64,000 nucleotides of DNA from Diploscapter coronatus (Eukaryota; Nematoda; Chromadorea; Rhabditida; Rhabditidae): assembly GCA_964036155.1 (NCBI GenBank), contig OZ038423.1:70571249-70635248 (forward strand). The letters run 5' to 3'. The notes beneath the pieces were generated by a model. That model saw only the letters and a program-made list of their open reading frames with translations, had not been told where the DNA came from and did no database searches. This document shows, piece by piece, positions 13,126 through 25,900 of this stretch. The stretch's first letter is position 1. Each line of letters opens with the position of its first letter. The translations under genes were made by a program, and so were the position numbers.

Positions 13126-13899
13126 ATGGTACAATGCTGGCTGATGGACTCATACCCGTCGGGTGACCCACGCCTGCCACATCATGTTTTCCCACCGAAA
13201 ATGATCACTCCAGACGAGCTAACGAAGAAAACTGGGACTTTGTATTGGAAGGTATAATAAAAAGATTGCTCTTCATAAAATATATTATTTTAGCTTGATA
13301 CACTTGATCAGATCGCCCTGTCCAAGAGATTAACCATGATGAAACTCGAGAGAAAGTTCAAAAGAGAGGATATTTTCACGCTTGATGCTGAGACGACAGC
13401 GAATTTCAAGGATAAGGTAAAGCTGGATTTTAAAACTCTAGGGAAACACTTGAGGGTATTTTTAAGATCGACGAATTATTCGAGGAAGCTTCGAGCTCTG
13501 ACGATCAAGCAAGGTTGATCATCGATGGAAGTGCTTATTTTGACGTGGAGGATAATGTAATTTTTAAATTCTAATAACTTTATTTTATGACAATAAAAGT
13601 AGTGAGAAAAATAGATAAAATAGTACTTTAGAGATTGACGAAACTACTAGATTTAGTGCTAACTAGCTTCTTTTAAATATTAATGGCCAAGTTTTTCGAA
13701 GTTTCAAAATTTTAGGAAGGTAACTGGGTGCGAATCCTGTGCGAGCATGGGGATTTGATTTTGATCCCTTCAAACACCGGTTTCCGTTTCACCACCACGC
13801 CAAAGGTAAGCGAACTATCATTCTCAAAGATTTTTGATGACGCAATCTTAGAACTACGTCAAAATGCGCCGTTTCTTCAAGGATAACAGCCAAGAATAA
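13126..13899 (+). CDS. Acireductone dioxygenase (ADI1/ARD)-like protein lacking the metal ligands
   Basis: ARD is a cupin that oxidises acireductone in the methionine salvage pathway. Five exons join cleanly: 13126-13251, 13294-13416, 13467-13556, 13716-13805 and 13852-13899 (TAA), giving 158 residues against about 180 in the family. The N-terminus ([20 protein letters not shown]), TLYWKLD, the cupin strand [32 protein letters not shown] and [10 protein letters not shown] all align with ARD. The metal site is gone. The family's HxHxxxE segment reads ASSSDDQ here, so the first His, second His and Glu become A91, S93 and Q97, and the fourth ligand His becomes F136. The C-terminal tail of about 20 residues is also missing. 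Exons are open and splice sites intact, so this looks like a maintained non-enzymatic protein rather than a wrecked gene. A trans-splice-like acceptor (aatttcag, 13096-13103) precedes the ATG. Confidence 0.88.
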
Positions 13900-15529
13900 G
13901 CCAAAATTTCAATCATTTTGTCTTTGTACAGTAAAAAAATTGCTTATCTACGGTTTTCATAACCCACAAATTTAAATTTACGCTTGATTTAGAGAAATCT
14001 TAGTCTTTTTTGTAACTAAATTTAGTACTTGTTGATAGGGAGCGCAAACTCAATTCCTCTGCAAAAACGTGGAAGTGTACAAAAAGTGGTAGTATGGGGT
14101 CCCAAACAGGAAGAAAGTCACGTTCAAACTGCTAAGACATAAAAAGGCCTAATCTAGATCGACGATAAATCTAACGAAACGGCCCTGCGCCAAAATCAGC
14201 TCACAATTTTCGCATTCGCGATCCACCGCGGGGTTTTTATATTGGAAAAAGGCTGTTTATTTCAAGGTGCAATTTTGGATTTTTTTGTTTGGTCATTTTT
14301 CGACTTTATAAAATTCTTAGTTACACTCATACATATATCTTTATACCAAACTTTGCCATGTTTGGCGCAATCTGAGGAGCCGTTTGCACTCTCTATCTAT
14401 TGAATAGGATATCAGCTAAAAACGATATGTACTGTATGACAGGTATCTATATTTTCCAGAATCAATATTTTTATCACCAGTTTTCATTTTAAAAATTAGA
14501 TTTCGGATAATATTGACGTATGCTGCCATTTTCGTTGTCAACGCTTTCATTTTTCTACTGTACAAATAAACTGTTCATTTTTGCGAGAGAAATTTGGCCC
14601 TTTACCTTATCGAATCGAATTGATAAATTGACAAAGTCACAACATGATTTTGTCAAACTGCCCAAAAATGCCAGAAACGACGTAATTTTCACCAAACTAC
14701 TGCAGAAGTTCTGTCCATAAAAGACCAGTACCAATCGAGAGAGGCATTAAACTACTCTTCTTACTTTTGAAAAAAAAACATCTTTAGCCGATAATTCGTA
14801 AAAATTAGTTATACCAATACAAAGAAAGTGATGAATCTTCACATAACTTGACAAGACTTTAGTTTGTTTTGACTCAATAATTTTACTTTTTGCTAATACA
14901 TGTCAACAAAGTGAAACCGCGCCATTGATCTGCATAATTCTTTCATTTTCACCTTTACTAATACCCGTCATTTTATTTTGCAGAAGAATATTCCTGTGGT
15001 TTGAAATTATTAATGGTTTAGATTCTTGCAAACGACTTGTTTTTCATGGTAAATGATAAAACTGAAATTATCACAAGTGGCAGTCTAAATTAAAACCAAT
15101 TCCTTTTCTGAAACTTTAGTGATTTATCTCAAGTTGGCAAAACGATCAGAAATAAGTAAATAAAGTAAACCACACACAACATTGATTTCTGAGAGCTATA
15201 TCATTAATCGACCCGTTTTGAACATAAATATTGATAAAACTGATAGAAAGTTATCCTGAGGTTGTTAGGTCTTTGTTGGCAGTCTTGGCGGTTGCAGGTA
15301 GAGGTTTTCGAACGCCTGAAACTACTTCTCATCTTAACTTTTCGGAATTGTTGTTGCGACTGTTTTTCTATGCATTTTATATTTGAAAAATGACAGTTTG
15401 GATAGTTCGTTATTTTCATGGTTAAGGGGTATGAGACAAGGTAGGGAGAGTTCTTTCCCATACTATTTCGTAGGTAACGAAGTAGCGAATTATTCAGGTT
15501 GCCCTTGGGGTGTTTAAATTAATACTTGC
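13900..15529. other. Convergent 3' regions, with one dispersed repeat copy
   Basis: This region lies between the 3' ends of the dioxygenase-like gene (+) and TAF8 (-). It contains the dispersed repeat copy at 14040-14205. The open frames at 14520-14720 (+) and 15204-15461 (-) show no splice logic or family resemblance and are not called. Confidence 0.5.
14040..14205 (+). repeat. Dispersed repeat, copy A
   Basis: This stretch matches 28544-28705 in the same orientation. Shared blocks include ctctgcaaaa, gtgtacaaaaagtggtagta and atcgacgata, with several indels between them. It is non-coding and lies in the 3' flank of the dioxygenase-like gene. I see no terminal inverted repeats or target duplication. 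Confidence 0.7.
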
Positions 15530-17956
15530 TCTTTGTCTAAGATAGATATCTATAATTAAGATGAGAAAATACCTGTTCATCTGGATGTGTTTCTCCGTTT
15601 GGCTGATTGTCATGCCCATTGACTCTCTATAATTGAGTTCATAATTATTTTAAACTCCGAGTTAACCTTAGTCCCGGTTTCAAAACGTCAAAATCCTAGC
15701 ATTTTAATCCGGAATTATAGGCTAATCTGGGGGTTAAGTTGCTTACGAATCGAGTGCCACCTACCTGCACGGTTGCCGCCTCGTGTCGTCTCGAGTGGCC
15801 GTTTCCCCCCCTCGTCGTGTCGTTCTTCATTCCATTCAGTTTATTTGCGGCTTGCAGCTCGTCTTCCTGTGCCTCGTCCGTCACCAACACCGACAGATAG
15901 GCACGCGTCTCGTGACTCGGCTCCAGAACTGCACAAAATAATTTTATTGGATTTATTTTTTTTAAAAAACTATTTTTCATCGATATTTTATGCTAATACG
16001 TGAAAATAAAGAAATTACCATATGAATAGAAGGGGATCCTCTTTCTGACGAGACTGGTCAGGGTCTCCTCGGATTCCATGGAGATTTCGCCATCTTTCGC
16101 TTTTTTAGAACTCGGGCCTTCGTCCTGAATTTAGAAAAAAAATTTTTACCTAGAAAAAGTTTACCGCGTCCATATCTTCCAAAAGATCGTGTTCATCGAA
16201 AGACATTGCCGAATTCGAGTTGCTCGCCTGTCGCACCGTCAAAGTGGTCGGACCGAGCTCTTTTCTTCGATCTCTATCGGCCAACTCAAATAAAATCATA
16301 CAAATAAAACAATCAAGGCTTAAAGTGTCAGTGTTATAAAGCTGTCAAAAATTTAAGCGCTAAAACACAATTTTCCAAGGGATAATTTTTAAAGTGGCAT
16401 CAAATAAAGAATGTTAAAACAATAGATCATAGGTTAAAAATTCGCACAAGTCTATTCTTGAATGAAAGATCTAAAAATTAGCATACAAACCTCGCTCATG
16501 GCGGCCTGTTTGACCTTCTGATCGTACTCGGGGAAGAGGCAATAATGAGGATGGAGACGGAGCATGAACGAGACCAAAGTCGACTCGACGTCCCGCTTGC
16601 TGCTGGCCGCCAATTCACGAACTCTTTCGTAACTACCGTCCGGCTCGCACATTATCTGCAAAAAGAGTAAAATTATTTTAAGAAACCTTTTTTATGTTAA
16701 AGTTTAACTTGGATAAAAATATAGGCGAACATTTTTGAAAAGTTTATTTATTTCATTCTAAGGTGGTATTTTAAATAGAAAAAAGAAGGGAAAATTTTAG
16801 AGACGATTTTTTCTTCACGAATGACTTAGTTACATCACAATTGAGCTTTTTAATTAGAAAAAATTCGAAAAATATAATTTCTGTGGAACTATTTGCGATC
16901 CCTACTTATAAACTCTTACATCGGTCTTGATGTAGGTGTGAGGATCGGGGAAAGCGGGCAGGAATTCGTTGATGTAGGCCGGATGCGGACGGTAGTGGCC
17001 CACATGCAAGGCGGGGGCTGGCTGAGTGGAGGTTTGCATTTTGGCTGGAAATAAAAAAAATACAAAAAATTATTAATTAAAAATAAAATCTAAAGATAAA
17101 ATTGCAATTCAAATTAAAGAATAAATTTAAAATAATAGTTTAGTTTAAAAATAAAAATTTTTAAATCCCACGAGAAGGCACGATGACGCATCCGCTCCTT
17201 TGCATGGCGCTCAAATACTCGGGAAGTTGATCGACCTTATGGCCCATGTTAATCAGCGCCAGCCAGACATCGCCTGAAATATTTATCTTTTACCTTTTAT
17301 GAAAACTAAAAAGAATCAATAAATTAAAATTTTAAAAATAGTTTACCTGGAATCGTGATCGTTCGCCCCGCAACTTCTGTACTCATTTTGGAAGACAAAC
17401 AGATCGCAGTCATGTCTGAAAGAGAAATACATTTTATAGCTTCTATTTCTTTAGTTTTCATTGGGAAAATATAGCATGAACTTCTGGATATTATTCTAAG
17501 CAAAATAATTATAATGTTGAGATTTCTAAGTTTTTATTTCTACCAAGAAAAATAAATAAAACTCACAAGAAGAAGTGAGATGGGTCAAAGTTTCCAGACA
17601 AGTCGGCTGAATGGACTCAAATCCTCTCATCTGGCCCAGAGCAGCAATGCAATGTCGCAAACAGGCACGCATGGCGGCCGAATTGATGGCTGGATTCGAG
17701 ACTACAGTGGAAGCAGGCAGTGTAGAAGAATGCGGCAGAGAGGAACACGGTTGGGAGGCATCACTGAAAATTCAAATACTGAATTTTGATGTTTTTTTGG
17801 AAATTTTAGGTCTTTGAATCATTCGAGTAGCCCTGCACGTCTTTCGACAATTGCCTGACTGACTCAAAGACAGTCTCTTAACATCTAGATTACTACATGT
17901 TTAATTTTACTTTTTTACCTAGTCTTGTGCGCTGTTGATGCCATGCTAGAAGCCAT
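15530..17956 (-). CDS. TAF8: TFIID subunit 8 (TAF8)
   Basis: TAF8 is a histone-fold subunit of TFIID that pairs with TAF10. From the ATG at 17956 the protein has a Ser-rich lead and then a histone-fold (bromo-TP) region in exons near 17563-17764, 17348-17413 and 17161-17274 (MGHKVDQLPEYL). Next comes the TAF8 C-terminal signature FPDPHTYIKT near 16921-17045, the segment SYERVRELAASSKRDVESTL at 16452-16661, and an acidic/basic tail (DEGPSSKKAKDGEISMESEE) near 16020-16200. Exons at 15696-15930, 15567-15632 (RVNGHDNQPNGETHPDEQ) and 15530-15547 (TKSKY, stop) complete it. The histone-fold exon uses phase 1 junctions that all close in frame. The ATG is preceded by ttttcag at 17968. It is the last gene of the PFDN2-DDX49-TAF8 row, 176 nt after the DDX49 stop. 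The nuclear function is inferred from family membership. Confidence 0.9.
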
Positions 17957-18132
17957 CTACTGATTTTCTGAAAATTCATGAGTTTGTTTAAATCATTGAA
18001 AGTTTCAAAGATATGCTCCTGGGTTTAAAAACCTGCATTTTTTAAAATTGAATGAATAAGCTCGGAATTTTATCGAACCCCAAAGAATCAACTGCAACAA
18101 GAAAACAAAAAATAACAATTGAGTAATTTCAT

Positions 18133-20537
18133 CTATTTCTTCTTTTTGACGATCTTTTTCTTGACTTTGCTCAGGTCAGCTCCCTTTCCCTTCTTCGTTC
18201 CTTTCGGCTTGAGTTCAGGTTTCTTTACGGATTCGCCCCTTTTGTGGGCTCGAATTTTCTCCAGGTATTTGTCAGCCTGAAAGAAAAGGAGTAAAAATAA
18301 CTTTATTCTTATTTTAAGCTCAGGGGTTTCTATTTTTCTATATCCCGTGTGGAGGACCTTCTAATAAAGAATAAATAATCAATAAAAGACCCCACCTCCT
18401 TTTCTGAAAGACCAGCGAGGATGAGCTCTTTCCTCTTGTTCGTCTCCTTCTTTTCGTTGAAGTTTTGCTGCTCCAATTTCAGCTCGGCTTCTCGCTTGGA
18501 AACCAGCACCTGACTCACGTACTTGGTCACGTTTTTCTCGTTCACCTGAAAATTAAAAAAGAACAAATATATAAAACAAAAACGACAAACCTTAAGTTCC
18601 TGAAGTTGCTTCCCAATGAGCTCCTCAACCGCCTTCAGCAGAACGATGTCAAATTGAGTCACGAAAGTGAAGGCCGCGCCGAATCTGCCCGCTCTCGCAG
18701 AACGACCCTAAAGTTTATATTTTAGAAAGAAAATCAAACTAAAAATCTAACCACTCGATGAACATAAGTCTTCGGGCACTGTGGAATGTTGTGATTCACT
18801 ACCAGATCGACCTGAATTAAAAATATATATTTTCATCTTTACATTGGGAGTTTTATATTTAATCTTGGAAGATTTTCTAAAAAAACGATGAAATTCTCTT
18901 ACATGTGGAATATCCAGCCCTCTTGCAGCAACATCTGTACAGATTAGAATTCGGACTGATTTCGAGCGAAACGCAGAAAGCGAAGTCAGCCTTTGCCTTT
19001 GAGGAATTTGAGAGTGCAGAGAGCCGACCTGAAAAACAATAAATTCAAATAGAAGAAAAATATCTAAAAACAGCAAAATAAAATTTCAAAAGATAAAGAT
19101 CACATGAAATCCCAGAGCCTCAAACATGTAGGCCAATGCTTGGCATTCGTGGCAGGTCTGACTGAACACGATCACACTGCTTTTCTCATTCCTCTCCAGG
19201 AAATTCTTCACCACATAGACCTGAATATAAAAAATAAGAATTAAAACAAAAATTAGAAGTATTACCAAATAAGCATCTTTCACAGCCTGGGGACACAAAA
19301 TGTATTTTTGGTCGAGTTTGTCAACAGTGGCCACTTCGGAAACGTCCTCGAAAAAGTAGGGCTTTCGGACGGAAACCTAAAGTTTGGATTTTTGAAGATT
19401 GAGAAATTTTTTAAAAATTCAAAAGTACCTTATGCAATTTAGCAATCGCACTGGTGATAGTGGCTGAAAACAGGAGGGTTTGTCTCTTGGCTGGGAGAAA
19501 TCTGAAGATCGTCTTGAGCGAGTCATTGTACTGGCCGTCCAGCATTCTGTCTGCCTCATCCAAAACCAACACCTTGATCTTTCTGGAAATACGAATTAAA
19601 AAAAACTTGAATTAAAAATTTACTTGAGAATATTCTCCACGTGCTCTGAATTGCTGTCTAGAATGTCGGCCAGTCGTCCTGGAGTCGCGACAACCACATG
19701 CGGCCTGGCTGAGACGTCTCTGGTTTGTTCAATCTGAAAATAGTTAGCTTTTCTTTACTGGAAGAAAAGATTTTAAAATTTCCTTACAATTGACCTGCCT
19801 CCTACAATAACCGTGCATTTGAGTGAAATCGTCTTGCCGAGCGCATTGAACTGGTCGGCGATTTGAAAAGCCAACTCCCGTGTTGGAGTCAGGATCAGAG
19901 CGTAGATCCCATAGGGGTCGATTGCTAGCTAAAAATTTAAATTATTTTTAAATCAGAAACGATTAAAAAATACCTGCTGAAGAATAGGCAGAGCGAAAGC
20001 GAGAGTCTTTCCTGTGCCAGTTTTCGCACAGCCCAGAACATCACAACCTTCCAGAATTTTCGGAATGCAAAATTCCTGAAGTTGAAAAGAAGTTCAAATA
20101 CAATACAAATTTCAAAAATACTAAAAATGTACCTGAACAGGTGTGGCACTTTTCATATGCAGCGAGCTGAGCTGTTGAATGAGCCAGGAATGCAGACCCA
20201 ATTCGGAGAAAGGCTTTTTCGAGGCGCTCATAGAAGACTCCTGAAGAATAAATAAATAAATACAAAGAAATAATTTTTTTTATTTTGGAGAATAAAAATA
20301 TTACCCCAGTCTGCCTGAGACATTCGATCTCCAATTCGTCCCCTTCATTCTGCTCATCCTCTTCGTCTTCACTGCTTGAGCCCTCTGAGTCTCCAGATTT
20401 GGAAGATTGTTCCTGAAAGTCCATTCTTAAGATTTTTATTTTTTAAATTTCACCTCGTTTTCCTGGCTGTTTTCTTGATCCTCTGCAATTTCTGCCTCTT
20501 CGTCATCGGATAGAAGTTCGTCGTTTAAAGAGGTCAT
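18133..20537 (-). CDS. DDX49: DEAD-box RNA helicase DDX49 / Dbp8
   Basis: This nucleolar ATP-dependent RNA helicase acts in small-subunit rRNA processing. Ten or so exons read through an acidic N-terminus ([20 protein letters not shown]) and the Q motif ([10 protein letters not shown]...TPVQEFCIP). All core motifs follow: AKTGTGKT (Walker A), PTRELA, TPGR, DEAD in [32 protein letters not shown] and [11 protein letters not shown]. After the helicase core comes the Dbp8/DDX49-specific C-terminal region ([20 protein letters not shown] followed by [14 protein letters not shown]), then a Lys-rich end ([11 protein letters not shown]) that would act as a nucleolar targeting tail. Stop TAG is at 18133-18135. 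The start at 20537 follows a tttttag acceptor-like site by four bases. The gene is complete and has every catalytic motif. It lies 209 nt after the PFDN2 stop. Confidence 0.94.
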
Positions 20538-20746
20538 TTCTCTAAAAAATCAGAAATCAAAAATAAAAATTAAAATTTTCTTTAAATATTAAACAGTTTT
20601 AAACTGCAAAAATCATTAAAAAATGCATAAAAATTTCCAATTTTATCAAAATTGTGAAACAAAACGGTAAGGAAACAATAAAACAATTTTAAAAATGAAA
20701 AAAGCATAACCCAGAGATTCATTTAGCGAGGATTTTTAAAGCTTCT

Positions 20747-21601
20747 CTACGCCTTTTTGGCATTTGAGACGGGTTTGGCGGCCTGCGTCTGTATTTGAGC
20801 CATCTGTGCCTTTCGCAACTCTTCGGTCTCCTTTTCAGTCAAAAATCGAATGTTGTGTTTGGTCTTGTGCTCGTTCAGCTCCTTGCCTTTCTCCACGAGT
20901 TTCTCGTTGAACGTCCTAACCAGCTCGGTGAGCTGAATTATTTTTGAATTTCAAATTTAAAATAAAAGAGCTAAAAATAAGACTACGAGTACATTATTTG
21001 CAAAACTCGGGAAAAGGAAAAGGAGGAAGTAATTAGTTGAGAGGAAGGTACTCGCAGTCAAAGTAATTCAAAATCTTTAAAATAAAGAAACTAACATTAG
21101 CCAAATTGGTCTGGAGGAGCGGGATGACGTCGCCGACGGTGTACTCGACAAGGCTGTCCGCCAGCTGTTTGTAGCACTTCCTGGACGGGTCCAACTCGTT
21201 CAGGGTTTCCAGGACACGGCTTAAATCAAATTTCATTTTTTTAACTAAAATTTTGCCTTTTCATTTTTTTTAAATGGCACAGCTATTTGAAGACATGACG
21301 ACCTGACGACCCCTTTAATTTCCCACATTATTTCGCCTTACTTTAGCCTCCTTCCCTTCTCTCTCTAACTCTGGAGATCGTCAAATCGTTATTTAGTAAC
21401 TCTTTTATATTTGGATTTTGTTAACTTTTAAACGTCATTTTTAAAATAGAAAATTACTCACGAATGCTCCCGTCTCTCCTCCTCGAAGGTGGCGATTTCA
21501 TTGACGATTTCCTGCTGTTCCTGGCGCAGCTTCTGGAACGTCTCCACGATTTTCTTCTGCTCGTCCTGCTCGGACTGCGACTGTGATTGTTGGGAGGACA
21601 T
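20747..21601 (-). CDS. PFDN2: Prefoldin subunit 2
   Basis: A beta-type prefoldin subunit of the hexameric jellyfish-like chaperone that hands unfolded actin and tubulin to the CCT chaperonin. Three exons: N-terminal coiled coil near 21460-21601 ([20 protein letters not shown]), the central beta-hairpin exon near 21095-21230 ([20 protein letters not shown] followed by [12 protein letters not shown]), and the C-terminal coiled coil near 20747-20935 ([20 protein letters not shown]). The R-K-C segment and V-x-DV-x-P-x-L are hallmarks of PFDN2. Start at 21601 is preceded by aaaattcag one base upstream, as expected for a trans-splice site. Stop TAG is at 20747-20749. Size and domain order fit the family. 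It is the promoter-proximal gene of a three-gene row with DDX49 and TAF8. Confidence 0.92.
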
Positions 21602-22959
21602 TCTGAATTTTTTTTTTAATTTTGCAAAGTCCGATCCTCCGAAAATGTTTATTTTTTAGTTACAAATGTAAAAAAATTGATTTTTTGGAAAGTGCACTCA
21701 TTTTTCATCTCGTCTTCAACACTATTTCATCCCAAAAGTGTGTAAACTTTCCAAAAAACCTAAATTATCTCTAAAAATAATAAAAATCAAAAATATCTAA
21801 AAAATTCATTCAATAGAGCGCGACCTACGCATTACCAAGGAAGTAGAGTGTGAAGTGCGCTCCATCGCTAAAATGTCTATTCTTCAAGGCTTTCAAATAT
21901 TCCCAATTGTTTTGAAAACAACTTTTCCAATTAGCTTAACACATCGCGAATAGTGGACTTTTTCCGTGTCGCTTCTTAATATTTTTAGTCAAATTGGGGA
22001 TATATCAGGCAATAAGGTATACAAAAATTTTTAGTCGGATTGGCGCAGGTATAGCGGGTACAGGTGGGTGTTTTCAAGTGTCCGAAAACTTGCACCACCT
22101 CAAAATGAGTAAGGTGGGGCTGTGCACTATACAGAAGAGTAAACCCTGCCCAAAATTAGCATACAGGAGTTGCTGAAGATCTTGATCGGCAATATCAACA
22201 TTAGAAGTCCCGAGGATAACGATTTGCAGGCGAAACCTGCAAAAGTTTAGGTGTTCGAAAACTTGGCATCGCACTGTATTTATTCTTTTGAAAAAGTAAC
22301 GAAACTTTATTGTTGTTTAAAAGGCACAGACAAGGAAAAAATTGGCAGGGTAGATTGTAGAATTTTTGAAAAATTTTAATTATTTGAAAAAAAAAAAATA
22401 ATTAGAATTTTAAATGAACGACCCCTATCACCGAGGGTAGCCGTCGAATAAATTCTATCGAGAATCGAGAGAAAAAATGTTTAACGAATAATACAGTTAA
22501 ATTTTGTCATCGAATAATATGCTCCGAGAATAAAATTCTGAAGATTGAAAATAAAGAGGCCAACAAATTGCAAACAAAATTAAATGAATTTCTACGATGA
22601 AAAGGCAATTTAAATGCGCCTGTAAAAGAGTAAACTTGAGCCGGATTGTTCTTAAATAGCAGAATAATTACCCCAGTAGCTGAAAATGTTCAAAACCTAG
22701 ATTTGTATTTTCATCGGTTAAATAAGTTTCCCTCAAAATAACATCTAACAAATACATACTACGACGCGCTAGAACTCTAGATAGGAAATAAAATGTTACA
22801 AACAAGAATAAGGGACTAGCCTAATAAAGATAGAGAATAAAATTAGTGTACTTCAGTACAGAATTTAATAAAAATCTCGATATAAATAGACAACAGTTGT
22901 AATTTTGTAAAATCCACCTATTTTCCAGGAAAAGGGTGTGGACTTTACATAAGCAAAGA
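21602..22959. other. Intergenic region between PFDN2 and the citrin-like gene
   Basis: This must carry the promoter for the PFDN2 row and the 3' UTR of the carrier gene (both genes minus strand). It contains a short direct repeat, tgtccgaaaacttgca near 22079 and tgttcgaaaacttggca near 22252, about 170 nt apart. A GAGCGC...GCGCTC pair lies near 21818-21864. I see no coding exon here. Confidence 0.5.
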
Positions 22960-25900
22960 TTACTTCTGACTTTCGAATCTAGGCAAAAATAGGCCGAATT
23001 TGTGCTCGATACCAGAAAATGTGGCCGCGGCGAGTCTGTAGCCTCCGACGTGGTCCGGGTTCTGCGACGACTCATCGATAATAGTCCGGGTTGTGGCGGA
23101 CTGGAAAAAAATTTCATAGGATTTTTGAAATTTTCACTCGCTTCGTTAAATGGCAACAGCTATATGACGGAGGGCTTAACTAGGGGACATTCCATCTTTT
23201 TTTTTTAATACCCCCCGTTCTTCGTCATATGGTAACTGTTTCATAAATCATTCATTTGGAAATTTCACCATTTTATCAATGTTATTATTATTATTTCTTC
23301 TCGAAAGTAGATGATCTTTCCCATATGTCAAAACTTGATAAAAAGAAAAAAACTACCTCCGATCCAGTAGGTCGGCTGCCTCCAAAATCTATGTAGAAGA
23401 GTCTCTGCAGAACTTCGTAGGTCAGCAGTGTCACTCCGAATTGGGGGCTGCTTCTGCAGATTCTCGCCGCCGTGCCTTTCCAGAAGGCTTTGGGACCTAA
23501 AATTAGAATTCAAAAATCGATATTAAGAATAGATATTTTAAAAAAGCAATATTAAAAAATTATAATTTTCAAAACTCAATATTTTTGTTTAAATATTACC
23601 TTCCTCCTTCATAATTTTCCTTGCACAATCGATAACCCCGTTGTAAGTGGTTTGTCCAGCTCTCGCAGCCACTTGCAGTCGAGTCTTGATGACGTCAGCG
23701 GGTGTGACAAGGCCTGCCGCGGGTACACCCGCGATGAACGCCGAAGCGAACAGGGAGCCAACTGAGTTTATGCCCTCAAATTCGCATTTTTATTCCAATA
23801 TTTAGTTCTTTTTCGGGAAGGATTAATAAAATAACAAATTTTAGTTTTACTAAAAACGAGAAAATTGAAATGTTCTTTCGTTTCAAAATCATTAGGTTTA
23901 CAAGAAAATAAAAAAATTACATCCTCATCAGCCGTGGCCAGTTTCGCATGAGCATAAGCAGGGAAGTAGATCGCAGAAAATGGGATATCTCTGAAATAAA
24001 CTTCATAGTCATTTTACACACCGAGTAAATCTTCACCTTGGCTTAAAATGCTATTGAATATTAAAATTTTAACTTCAGATCTAAGTTTAACCCTAAGACT
24101 AAATCTTTATGAATAGAATACCTGAGAAAACAGGCCCTCGCGCCCTTGTACAGTCCCATGAATCCCAATTCCTTCAGGACCGTGAAAACACCTACCTGAA
24201 AATTTCTACTAACATTTAAAAAATTTAAAATCCCACCTTGTGTCCAGTCTGAATTTCTCCAGCGACTTGTAGGCGAATTTTGACGATTTCCAGCGGGTTC
24301 GTGAAGACTACCTAAAATTATGAATTAGAAAATAATTTTTATAAAATCAAAAATAAATGAATTCTCAAAAAAAAACCTGAGAAGCGCCACCGCAGCCCCC
24401 GGCTATGATTTCTCCGTACAGCGGGATTTTTCCGTCCTTCGTGAGTTTATCCCTCATGAAATCGTTCATCGTCAATTTGATGGCCTTTTCGGGAGCCACT
24501 CCGACGATTTGGGGCAGCAGACCGCGGTAGAGACCAAGTAAGCCTGAAAATTCATTTTCTTTTCTAACCTTAAAAAAATTATATTAGGCTGTCCTATAAG
24601 TTTTCCCATTCTATTTCTGTTCGGGGGTAATGAAAAATGATCAAAGTTTGAGAATAGTAACTAAAAAACAACAATTAAAAGTTATTGAATGGACAATATT
24701 TTCAATTTTTAAAGCAAAATGAAAACGAACCTTCAAACTTGACGACCTTCTTAAAGCAGTCCAAACTATTTTTATACATCACTTCTCCGACGAAGGAGCC
24801 GCTTCTCTGATTCTGCATTCGCGTTTTCACCAGGTCGATTGGATACACAGCGGTGGCTCCGCACGCGCCTCCCACTGAACCCAACAGGAAACGGTACCCT
24901 GATTCCAGGAACTGCAAAATTCAACATTTTCTTATTCTTATGGTAATCATTTTCTAAAATAAAAATGTAAAATTTCAATTTTATGGCAACTTTTTTCTTC
25001 AGAGAAGTCAAAATGTTAATTTTTTACTTGACTTACGGAGAAATTAACAAAAACTAAAGAAATAAACCAACCGCAGTGCCAACGCCCCTCTCCTCTTTGC
25101 TGCTGACGGCCTTCACATTGATGAGTCTCTCCACGTGACTGACCCTTTTCAGTCTTTCCGGATCAATCAGCTCGATGTCTTTGATGGAAAGCGTCTTCTT
25201 ACCGGGGTGGGCCAATTCGGATAAGTGGAACAGAATTTCGACCTGAAAAATATGTTAAGTTTAATTTTTTTCAACATCGGATAGCTCATGAAAAACTCGA
25301 CAGATAATGTAACTACGACCACCTGCTACAATCAATAATTTCCCGCCAAAAGTTAAAAATTCGAAAAAATGACTCGACCCAGTCGCAGTTTTTCGAATTT
25401 TTGAATACCTGAAATGCAAAAATTTTTAAATATAGCTTATGTCAAAACCAATTCGATCTGTGAACCCCTGTTTATACCGACTTCAGTCCTTACTGATATT
25501 CGCTCTTAAAATATTAAATATTTGAATTTCACCTCATAGGGGGTGATCTGAGCGTAACTCTGAGTGGCCATTAGAAAATCTTCCTTCGTCATTTCCAAGT
25601 CCAAATTTCCTCGAGCCTGGCTGACGTAGACTCGTTTGATCAGCTCCATTTTCGCCAGCAAGCTGTTGAAAGCTGCATAGTAGGGGAAAGTCACCTAAAA
25701 TGTATATTTGAAAAAGTTTATTTTTAATTTCGGACATTTTGACTAGACTAACAAAGGCCTGAATTTGTGATTATATTATCTGAGCTTATGTATGTGAGCG
25801 ACATAGGTTCTACAAATTTACAAGCAAAAAATAGCTTCTTTAAAATAAGATATGCTAATTTGTGCCGACATTATAACTCACTTGGTTATTTCTCAGATCT

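Noticed and set aside
12758..13166. Overlapping open frames on both strands just upstream of the ARD-like gene (about 12634-13166)
   Set aside because: They overlap each other on opposite strands, lack consistent splice signals and resemble no family. Only the short phase-0 segment 12616-12681 was kept as a weak first-exon candidate.
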